Shown in pieces: positions 50,131-59,451 of a DNA stretch of 64,000 nt. The notes under the pieces were generated by a model, which worked only from the letters and a program-made list of their open reading frames with translations, was not told the DNA's origin and searched no databases. Both the position numbers and the translations under genes were made by a program. The stretch's first letter is position 1, and each line of letters begins with the position of its first letter. The DNA is from SAT2750 sp964476375 (lineage in GTDB: Bacteria > Planctomycetota > Planctomycetia > Pirellulales > Pirellulaceae), in NCBI GenBank assembly GCA_964476375.1, contig CAYYZW010000053.1, forward strand, positions 1 to 64,000, read 5' to 3'.

Positions 50131-52059
50131 ATGGTCACAGAACCAACCGATAGCACAGCAGGCCTGGAGGAAGAGGAGGGCGCCCCGGTCTCCTTTGCCG
50201 AGACTGCCCTGCGACTGGGTGGCAAGAGCGAGGAGGAGGCCCAGCGGACAGGGGCGATAGACGAGGCGGATGACCAGGTGGAACGAATGTTCCAGCCGCA
50301 GTACCAGACGGTCAACAGCCCGATTCACCAGGCGGTCTGGGGTCGTACACTCCCGGTGGAGTTATTCCAGTCCCATGATGTGGAGACCGCGGAGAATGTC
50401 CAGACCGTGATGGATGACTCGGTCTCGCTCGTCACAGAACATCGCAAACAGGGAACACTGCTGGACAGGAACAACAAGATCTCGGAGGCTGTTCTGGATG
50501 ACCTGGGAGGCGTTGGTTACTGGGGCCTCCTGGTGGGCCGCGAATATGGCGGCAGTGGGGCATCCTTCCGTAGCTTTGCCCCTTTCCTGACCCGCATGGC
50601 ACTGGTCGATGCCAATATTGCCGGCCTGGCATCGGTGCATGGCTGCATTGGAGCTGTTGACCCGGTACGCACGTTTGGCAGCCCCGAACAGAAGCAGCGA
50701 TTTCTGCCTGGGCTGGCACGCGGTGAGCGTATTTCGGGATTTGCCCTCACCGAGCCTGGTGCCGGTTCTGACCTGACTGCCCTGAAGACCCGGGCCGAGC
50801 GTCACGGTGATCATTTCCTGGTTAACGGGGAAAAGCTGTTTATCACCAACGCCATGCCGGGGCGCACGATCGGGCTGGTCTGCCTGGTGGATGATGCTCC
50901 CGCGGTCTTGATCTGTGAACTTCCCGATGAAGAAAACGACCAGGTCCGCTTTAACAAGTATGGCCTGCATGCCCTCAAGCAGCAGTATAACCAGGGGATC
51001 ATCTTCAAGGACTTTCGAGTCCCGCTGGAGAACCTGCTTAAACCATCCCAGGGAAACGGCCTGACGATTGCTTACCATGGTCTGAATCTGGGGCGGGTTG
51101 CCCTGATTGCCAATTCTGCCGCCTCGATGAGGATCATGATGGCCGGCATGCTTCCCTGGGCGGATTACCGTGTGACCTATGGGGAGAAGATCGCGAGACG
51201 TGAACTGGTACGGCGACGACTTGGTCGACTGGCCGGATTGATTGTTGCCTGTGATGCCCTGGTTGCCTGGGGCAGTGGGCTGATTGACCAGGGATATCGT
51301 GGCGAGATGGAGTGTATTATTGCCAAGATTTTTGGGAGCGAGATGCAGAAGGAAGCGGCGATCGAGTTATGCATGAAGACCCATGGTGGCCGTTCCTTCC
51401 TGCATGGACACCTGGTCGGTGACAATATTCACGAGTACCTGGCTCCATGTATTTACGAGGGAGAGGGCGAGATGCTCGGGATGGCGTTCTTCAAATCCCT
51501 GGTGAAGGATCACGGGAAACGTTATTTCGAACCGGTTGGCAAGGCACTTCAATCGGCCGGTATCAGGAAGCCGAACATGCTCAACCCACTCCACCTCTGG
51601 GCACTCAAGGGAGCCCTGGTTCCCTATTCCGGCTGGATGGCAAGCCAGTATCTCTGGCCGCGTTCCTGGAGCCAGCTTCCGACGATGCCCGAATCGCTCA
51701 AGCGGCATGCGATGTGTGCCATCGACCAGTTGCAGAAATCTTCCAAGCAGATCAGCGGGGCAATGCGAAAGCACCAGTTGAAACTCGCCGATCGACAATG
51801 TCGCATGGCGGAACTCTCGACCCGCGTGCAGAGCATGGTGGTCATGCTCTGCACCAGCCTTTATGCTGCCCGGCAGCAGGACCAGGTGGTGGTCGATGCG
51901 GCGGACGTGCTGTGCCAGCAGATCACACTCGACCTGACCGGTCGGCGTCCCCCGGACCGTTTCTACCGGGACATCACGCGACTCGGTGAAACCATCACCG
52001 ATGGTGGTTTTACCTCACTCGCAGGGATCGATCCGGATGAGATCCTGATGAACTATTGA
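50131..52059 (+). CDS. Acyl-CoA dehydrogenase with long C-terminal extension
   Basis: A 642-residue FAD enzyme that makes the first oxidation of acyl-CoA. The family core holds FALTEPGAGSDLTAL, FLVNGEKLFITNAMPG, GLNLGRVALIANSA, and CIYEGEGEMLGMAFFKSLV with the catalytic Glu region. An N-terminal polar arm of about 60 residues and a C-terminal helical domain of about 150 residues make it longer than the usual 380-residue enzymes, as in very-long-chain or FadE-type forms. The ATG at 50131 follows GGAGG and GAGG sites; the open frame from 50068 starts inside the ligase gene. It is the last gene of the operon. Confidence 0.92.
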   Translation: MVTEPTDSTAGLEEEEGAPVSFAETALRLGGKSEEEAQRTGAIDEADDQVERMFQPQYQTVNSPIHQAVWGRTLPVELFQSHDVETAENVQTVMDDSVSLVTEHRKQGTLLDRNNKISEAVLDDLGGVGYWGLLVGREYGGSGASFRSFAPFLTRMALVDANIAGLASVHGCIGAVDPVRTFGSPEQKQRFLPGLARGERISGFALTEPGAGSDLTALKTRAERHGDHFLVNGEKLFITNAMPGRTIGLVCLVDDAPAVLICELPDEENDQVRFNKYGLHALKQQYNQGIIFKDFRVPLENLLKPSQGNGLTIAYHGLNLGRVALIANSAASMRIMMAGMLPWADYRVTYGEKIARRELVRRRLGRLAGLIVACDALVAWGSGLIDQGYRGEMECIIAKIFGSEMQKEAAIELCMKTHGGRSFLHGHLVGDNIHEYLAPCIYEGEGEMLGMAFFKSLVKDHGKRYFEPVGKALQSAGIRKPNMLNPLHLWALKGALVPYSGWMASQYLWPRSWSQLPTMPESLKRHAMCAIDQLQKSSKQISGAMRKHQLKLADRQCRMAELSTRVQSMVVMLCTSLYAARQQDQVVVDAADVLCQQITLDLTGRRPPDRFYRDITRLGETITDGGFTSLAGIDPDEILMNY

Positions 52060-52135
52060 TCGATTCGCTCCTGCCGAACCCCCCCGGCAGGTGAAACAGG
52101 CGAGAGAATACAGGGGTTTACCGAGGAGGATCAGC

Positions 52136-52885
52136 GTGGCGTCTTTTTCCGTGATAATCCCGGCTGCAGGCAAGAGCAGCCGTTTCAAGGATGACCATTA
52201 CAAGAAGCCGTTTGTCCCCCTGGAAAACAAGGCTGTCTGGCTGCATTCGGCCGAGAAGTTCCTTAACAGGGATGATGTCAAGCAACTGATCCTGGTGATT
52301 TCGGCCGAGGATCGCCAGGAATTCCAGGACAAGTTCGCAGCGAATGTGGCGATCCTTGGAATCGAGGTGGTCGAGGGTGGTGATTCACGTGGCGAGTCCG
52401 TTCGAAATGCTGCCGAGCGTGTTCGAGATGATGTCGATTTCATCTGTGTTCACGATGCCGCTCGCCCCTGCCTGGCAGATGTCTGGATCGACCGGGTATT
52501 CGATACAGCAGTCTCCAGTGGGGCCGCCACGCTGGGAATCGAGGTGACCAGCACGATCAAGAAGGTGGTTGACGGGGTGATCAGGGAAACCATCTCACGG
52601 GATTCGTTGTGGGAATCCCAGACGCCACAGGTTTTTCGTCGGCAGCTGCTTCTGGAGGCCTTTGCGGCGGTCTCGGATGAACAGCTGCAGCAGGTGACCG
52701 ACGAGGCACAGCTGGTCGAATCACAGGGTGGGGAGATAAAGATGGTTACCGGTTCCCCGCTCAACCGAAAGGTGACCACGCGGGCAGACCTGGTTTTTGC
52801 CAGGCAGGCGCTCAAGGCATTGCCCAAACCAGATCTGCTAGGACGCCAGACCCATCCTTTCCAGGATGGCGACATGTGGCGCTAA
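52136..52885 (+). CDS. ispD: 2-C-methyl-D-erythritol 4-phosphate cytidylyltransferase
   Basis: A 249-residue enzyme of the MEP isoprenoid pathway that joins CTP to methylerythritol phosphate. The CTP-binding start SVIIPAAGKSSRF, then VEGGDSRGESVRNA, FICVHDAARPC and ESQTPQVFRRQLL are the IspD landmarks. VTGSPLNRKVTTRADL closes the core. The usual glycine-rich loop GxGxRM reads GKSSRF here, as in several planctomycetes. The start is GTG 52136 because GAGGAGGA lies 5 bases upstream; a longer frame from 52091 lacks a site. Confidence 0.93.
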   Translation: MASFSVIIPAAGKSSRFKDDHYKKPFVPLENKAVWLHSAEKFLNRDDVKQLILVISAEDRQEFQDKFAANVAILGIEVVEGGDSRGESVRNAAERVRDDVDFICVHDAARPCLADVWIDRVFDTAVSSGAATLGIEVTSTIKKVVDGVIRETISRDSLWESQTPQVFRRQLLLEAFAAVSDEQLQQVTDEAQLVESQGGEIKMVTGSPLNRKVTTRADLVFARQALKALPKPDLLGRQTHPFQDGDMWR

Positions 52886-52927
52886 GGTACCGCCCCAGGA
52901 AGGTTCTGGATAATGGGAGAGGACTCC

Positions 52928-53365
52928 ATGGCACGACCAGCACGACTCATCACGCTCAGCCGGGAGGATGCCCGCCGGCTCTTTGCCGAGGGAGATCCTG
53001 CAGGCCGGTGGAACGTCCTGATGGCACTCCAGGAACGATTTGCGGAAGATGCCGGGCGCAGCCTGCGACTGGATCCTTCCTGGCACCTGCTACAGCAGGC
53101 TTTGGATGACCACGCCGAGCAAGGAGGCCTGCTGGCTGCCCGGCAGTTGTTTGCAGAAGGCCGGCGATTGCCGGGCCTGGAAACGGAGCGGGATGTGACG
53201 ATGATGAGGCCGGACCTGGTGCCCCACGCGGCCAGGGAGCTGGCAGGTATTGTTGATGGCTGGCCCGAGGATGATCGTCTTCGGCAGATGTTACGGTCGG
53301 TGGCTACTCTCGTGAATCATGCAGCCAGCGAAGAGTATTGCCTTGTTTTTGTTTCAGGGGTTTGA
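52928..53365 (+). CDS. Small protein of unknown function next to ispD
   Basis: A 145-residue soluble, mainly helical protein with the pattern LSREDARRLFAEGDPAGRW at the N-terminus and a compact hydrophobic C-terminus (EEYCLVFVSGV). I do not recognise a family. GGGAG lies 8 nt before ATG 52928, which begins MARPARL; ATG 52913 would add five residues. It sits between ispD (42 bases) and tyrS (107 bases) on the same strand and may share their transcript. No catalytic motif is evident. Confidence 0.65.
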   Translation: MARPARLITLSREDARRLFAEGDPAGRWNVLMALQERFAEDAGRSLRLDPSWHLLQQALDDHAEQGGLLAARQLFAEGRRLPGLETERDVTMMRPDLVPHAARELAGIVDGWPEDDRLRQMLRSVATLVNHAASEEYCLVFVSGV

Positions 53366-53472
53366 GATCCAGCGGTTATCCGTTATGAGTATTCCTGTTG
53401 ACTTCCCCAGGAACAGGAATTGTCGGGGATCGAAGGCGGGGGAATGAGCAGTCTTCAGCGGACAGGCGAATC

Positions 53473-54759
53473 ATGTTTGATATCATTGCAGATCTTAAGG
53501 CCCGCGGCCTGATTTACCAGTCCACAGGTGAACCGGCACTTGAAAGCTGGTTGAACGAGGAACCTCGCTCACTCTATATCGGTTTTGACCCCACTGCCGA
53601 CAGCATGCACGTGGGACACATGATGGCCCTGATGAACCTCCGCAGGTTCCAGCAGGCTGGCCATCGGCCCATCGCCCTGGTCGGTGGTGCCACGGGGATG
53701 ATTGGGGATCCAAGCGGCAAGAGCGAGGAACGGAACCTGCTGGACGAGCACCAGTTTGAGGTCAACTCGGAAGAAATGAAGTATCAGTTGGGACGGTTTC
53801 TTGATTTTGATGATGGAGAACAGTCAGCACTTTTGGTCAACAACCTGGACTGGATGCGTGACTTCCGGACGCTTGATTTTCTCCGCGATATCGGAAAGAA
53901 CTTTCCGGTCAACGTGATGCTTGCCAAGGAGAGCGTCAAGAGTCGGCTGGAGGAAAGTGAAAGTGGCCTGAGTTTCACCGAGTTTAGTTACATGCTGCTG
54001 CAGGCTTTTGATTTCGTCCACCTGCATGACCAGTACGGTTGTGGATTGCAGGTCGGGGGGAGTGACCAGTGGGGCAATATCACGGCTGGGATTGACCTGG
54101 GCCGTCGCATGCGGTCGGCCCAGCTTTATGGTCTGACAAGCCCGTTGCTGACAAAGGGGGATGGCAGCAAGATGGGCAAGACCGAGTCAGGCGCGATCTG
54201 GCTTTCGGCAGAACGAACGAGCCCTTACAAGTTTTACCAGTACTGGATTAACGTCGCCGATGATGATGCAGGTGGATGCCTGAGGATGTTGACCGAGCTG
54301 CCACTGGAGAAGATTGACCAGCTGGATCAATCCCGGCAGGAGGAACCCCAGAATCGAGAAAGCCAGCGGGCACTTGCCGAGCACCTGACCCTGCTTGTCC
54401 ATGGCAGGGAGGGTCTCAGCTCGGCCACGCGAGCCAGTGAGATCCTGTTCGGGGCGGAGATTGCAGATCTTGATGACGAGCAGCTGCTGGATGTGTTTTC
54501 CGATGTACCAAGTCATGAAGTTGGTGCGGACCAGCTTGGCGGGGGGAACCTGCTGCTGGTCGATGTCCTGGTGGAGACCGGGCTGTGCCAGTCCAAGGGG
54601 GATGCCCGCAGGTCGATTGAACAGGGTGGCGTTTATATCAATAACAGGCGGGTGGAAGGTGTAGGGCGTGTGCTCTCGCCGGATGACATGGCCAGTGACT
54701 CGGTGATCGTGGTTCGCCGTGGCAAGAAAAAGTATGCGCTGTTGAAACTCACCGGTTGA
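53473..54759 (+). CDS. tyrS: Tyrosyl-tRNA synthetase
   Basis: A 428-residue class I aminoacyl-tRNA synthetase that charges tRNA-Tyr. The HIGH motif is HVGHM (46-50), preceded by YIGFDPTADSM. QVGGSDQWGNITAGIDL binds tyrosine. The KMSKS loop is KMGKT. The C-terminal S4-like RNA-binding domain (GGVYINNRRV) is present. Length and order are those of bacterial TyrRS. ATG 53473 starts at the conserved N-terminus; the upstream open frame to 53398 is not supported. Confidence 0.96.
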   Translation: MFDIIADLKARGLIYQSTGEPALESWLNEEPRSLYIGFDPTADSMHVGHMMALMNLRRFQQAGHRPIALVGGATGMIGDPSGKSEERNLLDEHQFEVNSEEMKYQLGRFLDFDDGEQSALLVNNLDWMRDFRTLDFLRDIGKNFPVNVMLAKESVKSRLEESESGLSFTEFSYMLLQAFDFVHLHDQYGCGLQVGGSDQWGNITAGIDLGRRMRSAQLYGLTSPLLTKGDGSKMGKTESGAIWLSAERTSPYKFYQYWINVADDDAGGCLRMLTELPLEKIDQLDQSRQEEPQNRESQRALAEHLTLLVHGREGLSSATRASEILFGAEIADLDDEQLLDVFSDVPSHEVGADQLGGGNLLLVDVLVETGLCQSKGDARRSIEQGGVYINNRRVEGVGRVLSPDDMASDSVIVVRRGKKKYALLKLTG

Positions 54760-54796
54760 GGGAGGGTTTCAACCACCGCCGGGGACGGGAAGCAGG

Positions 54797-55450
54797 ATGA
54801 ACAGCTGGCGCCGTCGCATTGTCCAGGGCCTTGCCCTGGTCGTGGCTTCTCTCCTGGTTGCCGGCCTGGTGCTTTACTGGAAGGTCAAGAGGGTACCTGT
54901 CTTTTACCAGCAGGTCGAAGTGCTCGACCCGCAGCAGCGGGCAGCATCCCATGCCGGGTTGCTTGAGAAAGTGGAGCAGCTCAAGAAGGATGTGCGGTTT
55001 TCTCCTGCTTACAAGATCTCGCTGACAGAGGAACAGCTCAATAGCTGGCTTGCCGAGAATCACGATTCCAGTTCAGACCCTTTCTACCGGCCACGACTGA
55101 CGATTTGCCCGGACGGAATCCGGATCGCATGCCGGGCCCGGTACAAGTCCTGGCAGACGGTCATCTCCGCTCAACTGACGGTTGAAATGACAGGTCAAGA
55201 AAACGTTGTCAGGGTGCACGTTGCCTCGATCCAGGCAGGTTCACTGTCTATCGGATGGGACCGCGTGATCGATCTTCTCCGGCAGACAGTGGAAAGAAAC
55301 GGATTGGAGACCAGCTGGAGCAGTGGTGATGGAGAGGCGACCGTGGACATCATCGTCCCGTCCCGCTGGGCCCCGTCCCCTCGTCACCTGGTGCTCGAAT
55401 CGATTCAGCTTACCGAGGGAAAGATAACCCTGCGTGGGCGAGCGGACTAG
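54797..55450 (+). CDS. Membrane-anchored protein of unknown function
   Basis: A 217-residue protein with a short basic N-terminus (MNSWRRR) and one hydrophobic helix (LALVVASLLVAGLVLYW) that would anchor it in the membrane. A soluble domain follows with mixed helix (AASHAGLLEKVEQLKKDVRF) and later beta strands. The segment ISLTEEQLNSWLAENH is typical of planctomycete and verrucomicrobial hypothetical proteins with an LTEEQLN box. It follows tyrS by 37 bases. Function unknown. Confidence 0.7.
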   Translation: MNSWRRRIVQGLALVVASLLVAGLVLYWKVKRVPVFYQQVEVLDPQQRAASHAGLLEKVEQLKKDVRFSPAYKISLTEEQLNSWLAENHDSSSDPFYRPRLTICPDGIRIACRARYKSWQTVISAQLTVEMTGQENVVRVHVASIQAGSLSIGWDRVIDLLRQTVERNGLETSWSSGDGEATVDIIVPSRWAPSPRHLVLESIQLTEGKITLRGRAD

Positions 55451-55466
55451 ATTACCCCGGGAGGAA

Positions 55467-55835
55467 TTACTTTTCCGGGAATGTGACCCACCAGTGTCCT
55501 TCTTTTCCTTCTTCCGGTTCAAGCTGGACCAGGCCCTTGAATTGACGTCCCTGGAGCTGAAGAGAAAAGCCATGGACCCTGGACGGGCCTCCCTGGAAGG
55601 TGCCACGGTCCCAGGGAATGACCTCGCCGCGGTTTCCAGAAACCGGACCGCTGTAATCGAGGTATTCCAGGCGGTGGTCCTCCAGGAGACGTGCTTCCGT
55701 TCGGAGGCCAGGCCGGGGGGGTTCATCCACTGCCCAGGTGAGCAGGATATCCTTGACCTGGAACATCACGTCCCAGTGGGAGGGGCGATCACTTCCTCGA
55801 GGGAGCTGGTGATGAAGAATGACGTAGTCGGGCAT
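55467..55835 (-). CDS. Stand-alone LigD 3'-phosphoesterase-like protein
   Basis: A 122-residue cytosolic protein that matches the N-terminal phosphoesterase domain of bacterial LigD, which trims 3' ends during end joining. SHWDVMFQV aligns with the HxD metal site; LLTWAVDEPPR, ARLLEDHRLEYLDYSGPVS and VIPWDRGTFQGG follow in order. The His and Tyr of EDHRLEY are kept. The Arg that follows HxD in active LigD domains is Met here, so activity is uncertain. No ku or ligase gene is near. ATG 55835 is chosen; the longer frame starts with TTG. Confidence 0.75.
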   Translation of the reverse strand: MPDYVILHHQLPRGSDRPSHWDVMFQVKDILLTWAVDEPPRPGLRTEARLLEDHRLEYLDYSGPVSGNRGEVIPWDRGTFQGGPSRVHGFSLQLQGRQFKGLVQLEPEEGKEGHWWVTFPEK

Positions 55836-55896
55836 GGAATTCCCAGGTAACAGAAAATCGTTTTCCAAAGCATCCAGATTCTAGGCACGTCCAGGC

Positions 55897-58416
55897 TCAG
55901 GGGGCAGGGCGGACGGTTGTTTCCTCTCCAACCTGCTGAAGATTGTCTGACCGGGCACTTTTCACGCTTACCTGGACACGGAACTGGCCACTTCGCCGTG
56001 CAATGACTTCGACCCGGAACGGTTTGAGCTGTTCACGGGAGAGTAACTCCTTGATCTCGGTTGCCTGGATGGTTCGTTGTGTCGCATCCACGGTTGCTTT
56101 CCCCTCGTGGGGCTGCGTGAATTTGACCAGCTCCAGCCCCTCGGGCAGTTCCACCTGGATCCGGATTTGCTTGTCTGACACATCACGATCATTGCGGATA
56201 CTTACCAGGTAGGTAATCTTCTGGCCAACCGTTACAGGGTCGTCCAGATCCGTGATGCTGACTGTCAGGCGGTTGGGGTCCGGGCTTTCCGGGTCGGAAG
56301 AATCCTGTTCTGCAGCCCCGGCCTTGACCTCGATACGTGCGCTATCAACTGGCTGGTTGGCGACCAGCAGCGATCCCTCCAGTGATGCCAGGGGAGTCTC
56401 CTTCAATGCAATCACCTGGACCACCAGTTCGGCTTGTTCCCCGGGCGCCAGCCGGGGAATCTCCAGGCCAATGGTGTTCTGCCGGCGGCGATGTCCCTCG
56501 GTTGCCTGCTGGATGACCAGGGATTCGGGGATCTGCAAGCGGAGCGTGATCTCATTGACCAGGTTCTCTCCGACGTGCTGAATCTGTACGCGGTAGCTTG
56601 CTGGCCTCCCGGCCGTCAGGCTGTTGGGTCCGAGTAACTGAAATTGCAACTCCGGAGGAAGAGGCCGCGGAATGGATTCCAGGCATCCTCGGGTTGATTT
56701 GGAAAGACCGTTGGCAAGTTGCACGTTCAGCGTATGGCAGAGCTGGCCGATGATGGTTGGTCGTAACGTCAGTTCCTTTTCAACGGTCTCCCCTGGCTGG
56801 ATTGAAGTGATGGAAAAATCCAGGTTGCGAGCCATGGAATCCTCTCCCTGCCGCGCATCAACATGGTCAAGCCCCTCCGGGAGCTGGTCGGTAAGCAGGA
56901 TCTCCGTCAATTCACTGCCGGAGGTATTGGTAAGTTGCAGGCGAATGGAAACGGTTTCTGAAACGGTCACCTGGCCAGGACTGAGGATAACCACGTCAAG
57001 TGGAAACAGGACCGCATCGATCATCCTGGTTGCCTGGTCAGAGTTATAACGAGACTCTGCGGATAATCTGTACTGTGCACTTCCTGGCGAGTCGATGACC
57101 GCATCCAGCAGGAGTGTTGTTGATGCGCCAGGCAAAATTTCACCAAACATCCAGCGCCGGTCTGCTCCTGTACTGTCAGGGTCAGGCTGGCTGCCAAGAA
57201 TCCTCATGCCTTCCGGGAGCAGATCCTTCACGACGACATTTCGTGCTGGCAAGGATCCGCGATTCTGCAAAGTGGCCTTGAGCAGGAAGGGCTGGCTGAC
57301 CACGACCTGGCCAGGAGCTTCCAGGGATACTCCCAGGTCGGCTCCGTCCCAGCGGATGATGCTCCATCCACGGGCTATTACCATCTCCTCATCTGCCACC
57401 AGGCTGCCCGGCACAAAAATCTCTGTCAGGACACGAACTTCTTCTGCCTTTTCACCTCCAGGATGTACCGTGACGGCTGTGGTGCCCATGTTGTCTGTAG
57501 CGACATCGATCGTCTGCAGGGCATCGGGGCCAAGCCGGGCCTGGCTTCCCTGCTCCACGCTGTAGCGGATTTTCCAGCCAGGAAGCGGGCTTGTCGACGT
57601 TGCCGTTGCCAGGGTCGTTTCCAGGTGGGCCGTTTCTCCCAGCTCCACGGACTGGGGAAGCGGAAACTGCCAGCGGACATCAAGCCACTGGATTGTGGCG
57701 GCTGCTGGTTGCTGATCCCAGCCCTCCACGGTGGAGGCAGTCAGGGAGAGACGAGTGATCCCTGGTGTGTTGGAGCTGACGGCGACCCAGGATTGCCCCC
57801 TTTCGATATACAGATCATCACTGGTATCCCGGGTTCCCCTTGTAACCGTTTCGCTGCGGGATGCAGACCGACTGGACGCCAGTCGCTGTTGTTGAAGCGG
57901 AGGCTGGCTGGAGAAGAGATTGCTGGGGAAGATCCGGTCCAGGGCAGCCGGGTTGCTCCCACCGGTATCGATGAACTGTCCGTGCGCCGGTTCTTCAAGT
58001 GACCATTCCAGCAGGCGTCCATGGAGAAATCGACCGTCCTCTCCATACACGGCTCCCCGCATGATCACTTCCATTCCAATCGGCGCGGCCACCCGGGGAG
58101 GGAATACCTGGACAGCTCCGGGAGTGCCGGAGGAGGGGATGTCGCGTGGCGGAATACCCGATGCAAGTGTCTCGGGGCGACAGACGGGCGGGTCGTCCGG
58201 CGCGGGGAATGCGGACGTGGGCCAGGTGGGGAGCCCGATGCTGGGGCCATCACGGAATGGGTTGACCAGTTCGGTTGTTTCACCACCTGGTGCAAACAGC
58301 TGTCCTCCCTGGGGATCGAATTTTGGCACCTGGAGTGACGTGCAACCGGCAAGCATGGCGGTGCAAAGAAACACCGTCAGGAAGGGAGCATGCAGGGATC
58401 GCTGGAAGTTCACCAT
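55897..58416 (-). CDS. Large lipoprotein with DUF11-type repeats
   Basis: An 839-residue predicted lipoprotein (lipobox LAGC). After a Pro/Ser-rich linker there are at least four DUF11-like beta-sandwich repeats, each with a strand such as ARNVVVKDLLPEGMRILGS, ELTEILLTDQLPEGLDHV, VNEITLRLQIPESLVI or KQIRIQVELPEGLELV followed by a PGE(T/Q) turn. Such repeats occur in surface and cell-wall proteins. It is preceded on the minus strand by the TerB-like gene and would be exposed in the periplasm or on the outer surface. ATG 58416 places the signal at the N-terminus. Confidence 0.82.
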   Translation of the reverse strand: MVNFQRSLHAPFLTVFLCTAMLAGCTSLQVPKFDPQGGQLFAPGGETTELVNPFRDGPSIGLPTWPTSAFPAPDDPPVCRPETLASGIPPRDIPSSGTPGAVQVFPPRVAAPIGMEVIMRGAVYGEDGRFLHGRLLEWSLEEPAHGQFIDTGGSNPAALDRIFPSNLFSSQPPLQQQRLASSRSASRSETVTRGTRDTSDDLYIERGQSWVAVSSNTPGITRLSLTASTVEGWDQQPAAATIQWLDVRWQFPLPQSVELGETAHLETTLATATSTSPLPGWKIRYSVEQGSQARLGPDALQTIDVATDNMGTTAVTVHPGGEKAEEVRVLTEIFVPGSLVADEEMVIARGWSIIRWDGADLGVSLEAPGQVVVSQPFLLKATLQNRGSLPARNVVVKDLLPEGMRILGSQPDPDSTGADRRWMFGEILPGASTTLLLDAVIDSPGSAQYRLSAESRYNSDQATRMIDAVLFPLDVVILSPGQVTVSETVSIRLQLTNTSGSELTEILLTDQLPEGLDHVDARQGEDSMARNLDFSITSIQPGETVEKELTLRPTIIGQLCHTLNVQLANGLSKSTRGCLESIPRPLPPELQFQLLGPNSLTAGRPASYRVQIQHVGENLVNEITLRLQIPESLVIQQATEGHRRRQNTIGLEIPRLAPGEQAELVVQVIALKETPLASLEGSLLVANQPVDSARIEVKAGAAEQDSSDPESPDPNRLTVSITDLDDPVTVGQKITYLVSIRNDRDVSDKQIRIQVELPEGLELVKFTQPHEGKATVDATQRTIQATEIKELLSREQLKPFRVEVIARRSGQFRVQVSVKSARSDNLQQVGEETTVRPAP

Positions 58417-58595
58417 GACCGGATCCGATGGCGCGGGAAAACACAACTCGTTGGGCAGAATCTTGCCAGGAAAGGTTAGCACGTGAGACCTGCCAGGGCC
58501 TTGATAAAAGTCGCCGGGGTTGTCAGATAACCCTTACGACCGCTAGAACCTGCCGTCCAGGACATGCCCTTTCCACGGCGGTCCAATTTGGCCTG

Positions 58596-59159
58596 TTAGG
58601 AGAAAGCAGCTTCCAGGCGGTCCAGGACAAGCTGCTCCTGGTTACTTACCTTGTTCCCCATTCCCAGGAAACCACCCGCTGCCTCGGCAACACGGCGGGA
58701 TCGCGAGAGCGTGTTCTGCTTCAGGTTCTCGGATGCAGATTCAGAGAGGCTGGAGACGAGCGTGGAAATATACTCCTCCCAGCTGTCCAGGAGGGAGGGG
58801 GGCGTGCCTACCGATAGCCACTGCTCAAGCAGCTGGTAGGAAGGATCCTGCTGATCGAGACCCTCGTCAGCCGCGGCAGCCAGGATCGCTTCCTTCTCTC
58901 GATCCTCCATCGAATCATCTGCCCAGGCAACCTGGACCAGAGGGATAAGCGTCAGGGCTGTCATTGTTTCTGCCTGGACGCCGGCGGCGAGAAGCTCCTC
59001 AAGAACCTCTGGGTCTTCTATTCCTGATGCGACGGCAAGCTGTTCGAGCTGGGCCTCGGACTCCGCCTTGGACCTCAAGGCGGCCAGGAGTTCATCGTCA
59101 CGGGCTGCAAAGAAAGAGTTTTCCAGGGCCCTGCGGCGGTCATGGAGAAGGCCGGACAT
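58596..59159 (-). CDS. TerB-like helical protein
   Basis: A 187-residue soluble, helical protein. The segment IPLVQVAWADDSMEDREKEAIL resembles the acidic WADG-type core of the TerB fold, a small helical domain linked to metal and stress sensing near membranes. The C-terminus has Arg-rich SRSRRVAEAAGGFLG. The start is ATG 59159 because the longer frame to 59231 has no site and adds an unlikely sequence. It may share a transcript with the DUF11 lipoprotein downstream (about 180 bases). Function unknown. Confidence 0.65.
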   Translation of the reverse strand: MSGLLHDRRRALENSFFAARDDELLAALRSKAESEAQLEQLAVASGIEDPEVLEELLAAGVQAETMTALTLIPLVQVAWADDSMEDREKEAILAAAADEGLDQQDPSYQLLEQWLSVGTPPSLLDSWEEYISTLVSSLSESASENLKQNTLSRSRRVAEAAGGFLGMGNKVSNQEQLVLDRLEAAFS

Positions 59160-59451
59160 TGTCAGATCCCGTGTCGGAGGAATATTCAGCCAGTGTTTTG
59201 AAGAAAACAGCGTAACGCATGTGTTTCTCAATGACCAGTAGGTATCCCATCTCAGCAGTGGAGTCGTCTATTTATACGGGGAGTGAATCCAGGGATTGGT
59301 GGATTCATGTTGCACCAGATACGTTTCTTGTAGAGAATACGCCACCACTTGTTTCGCAGGCGACTGCGACAGTGCGTTCGTACGGGCACGAGGGTGCACC
59401 GGGAAGATTATTTCGCAGATGGAACTGCGTTGGTATTCAAGGAGTGAGATG

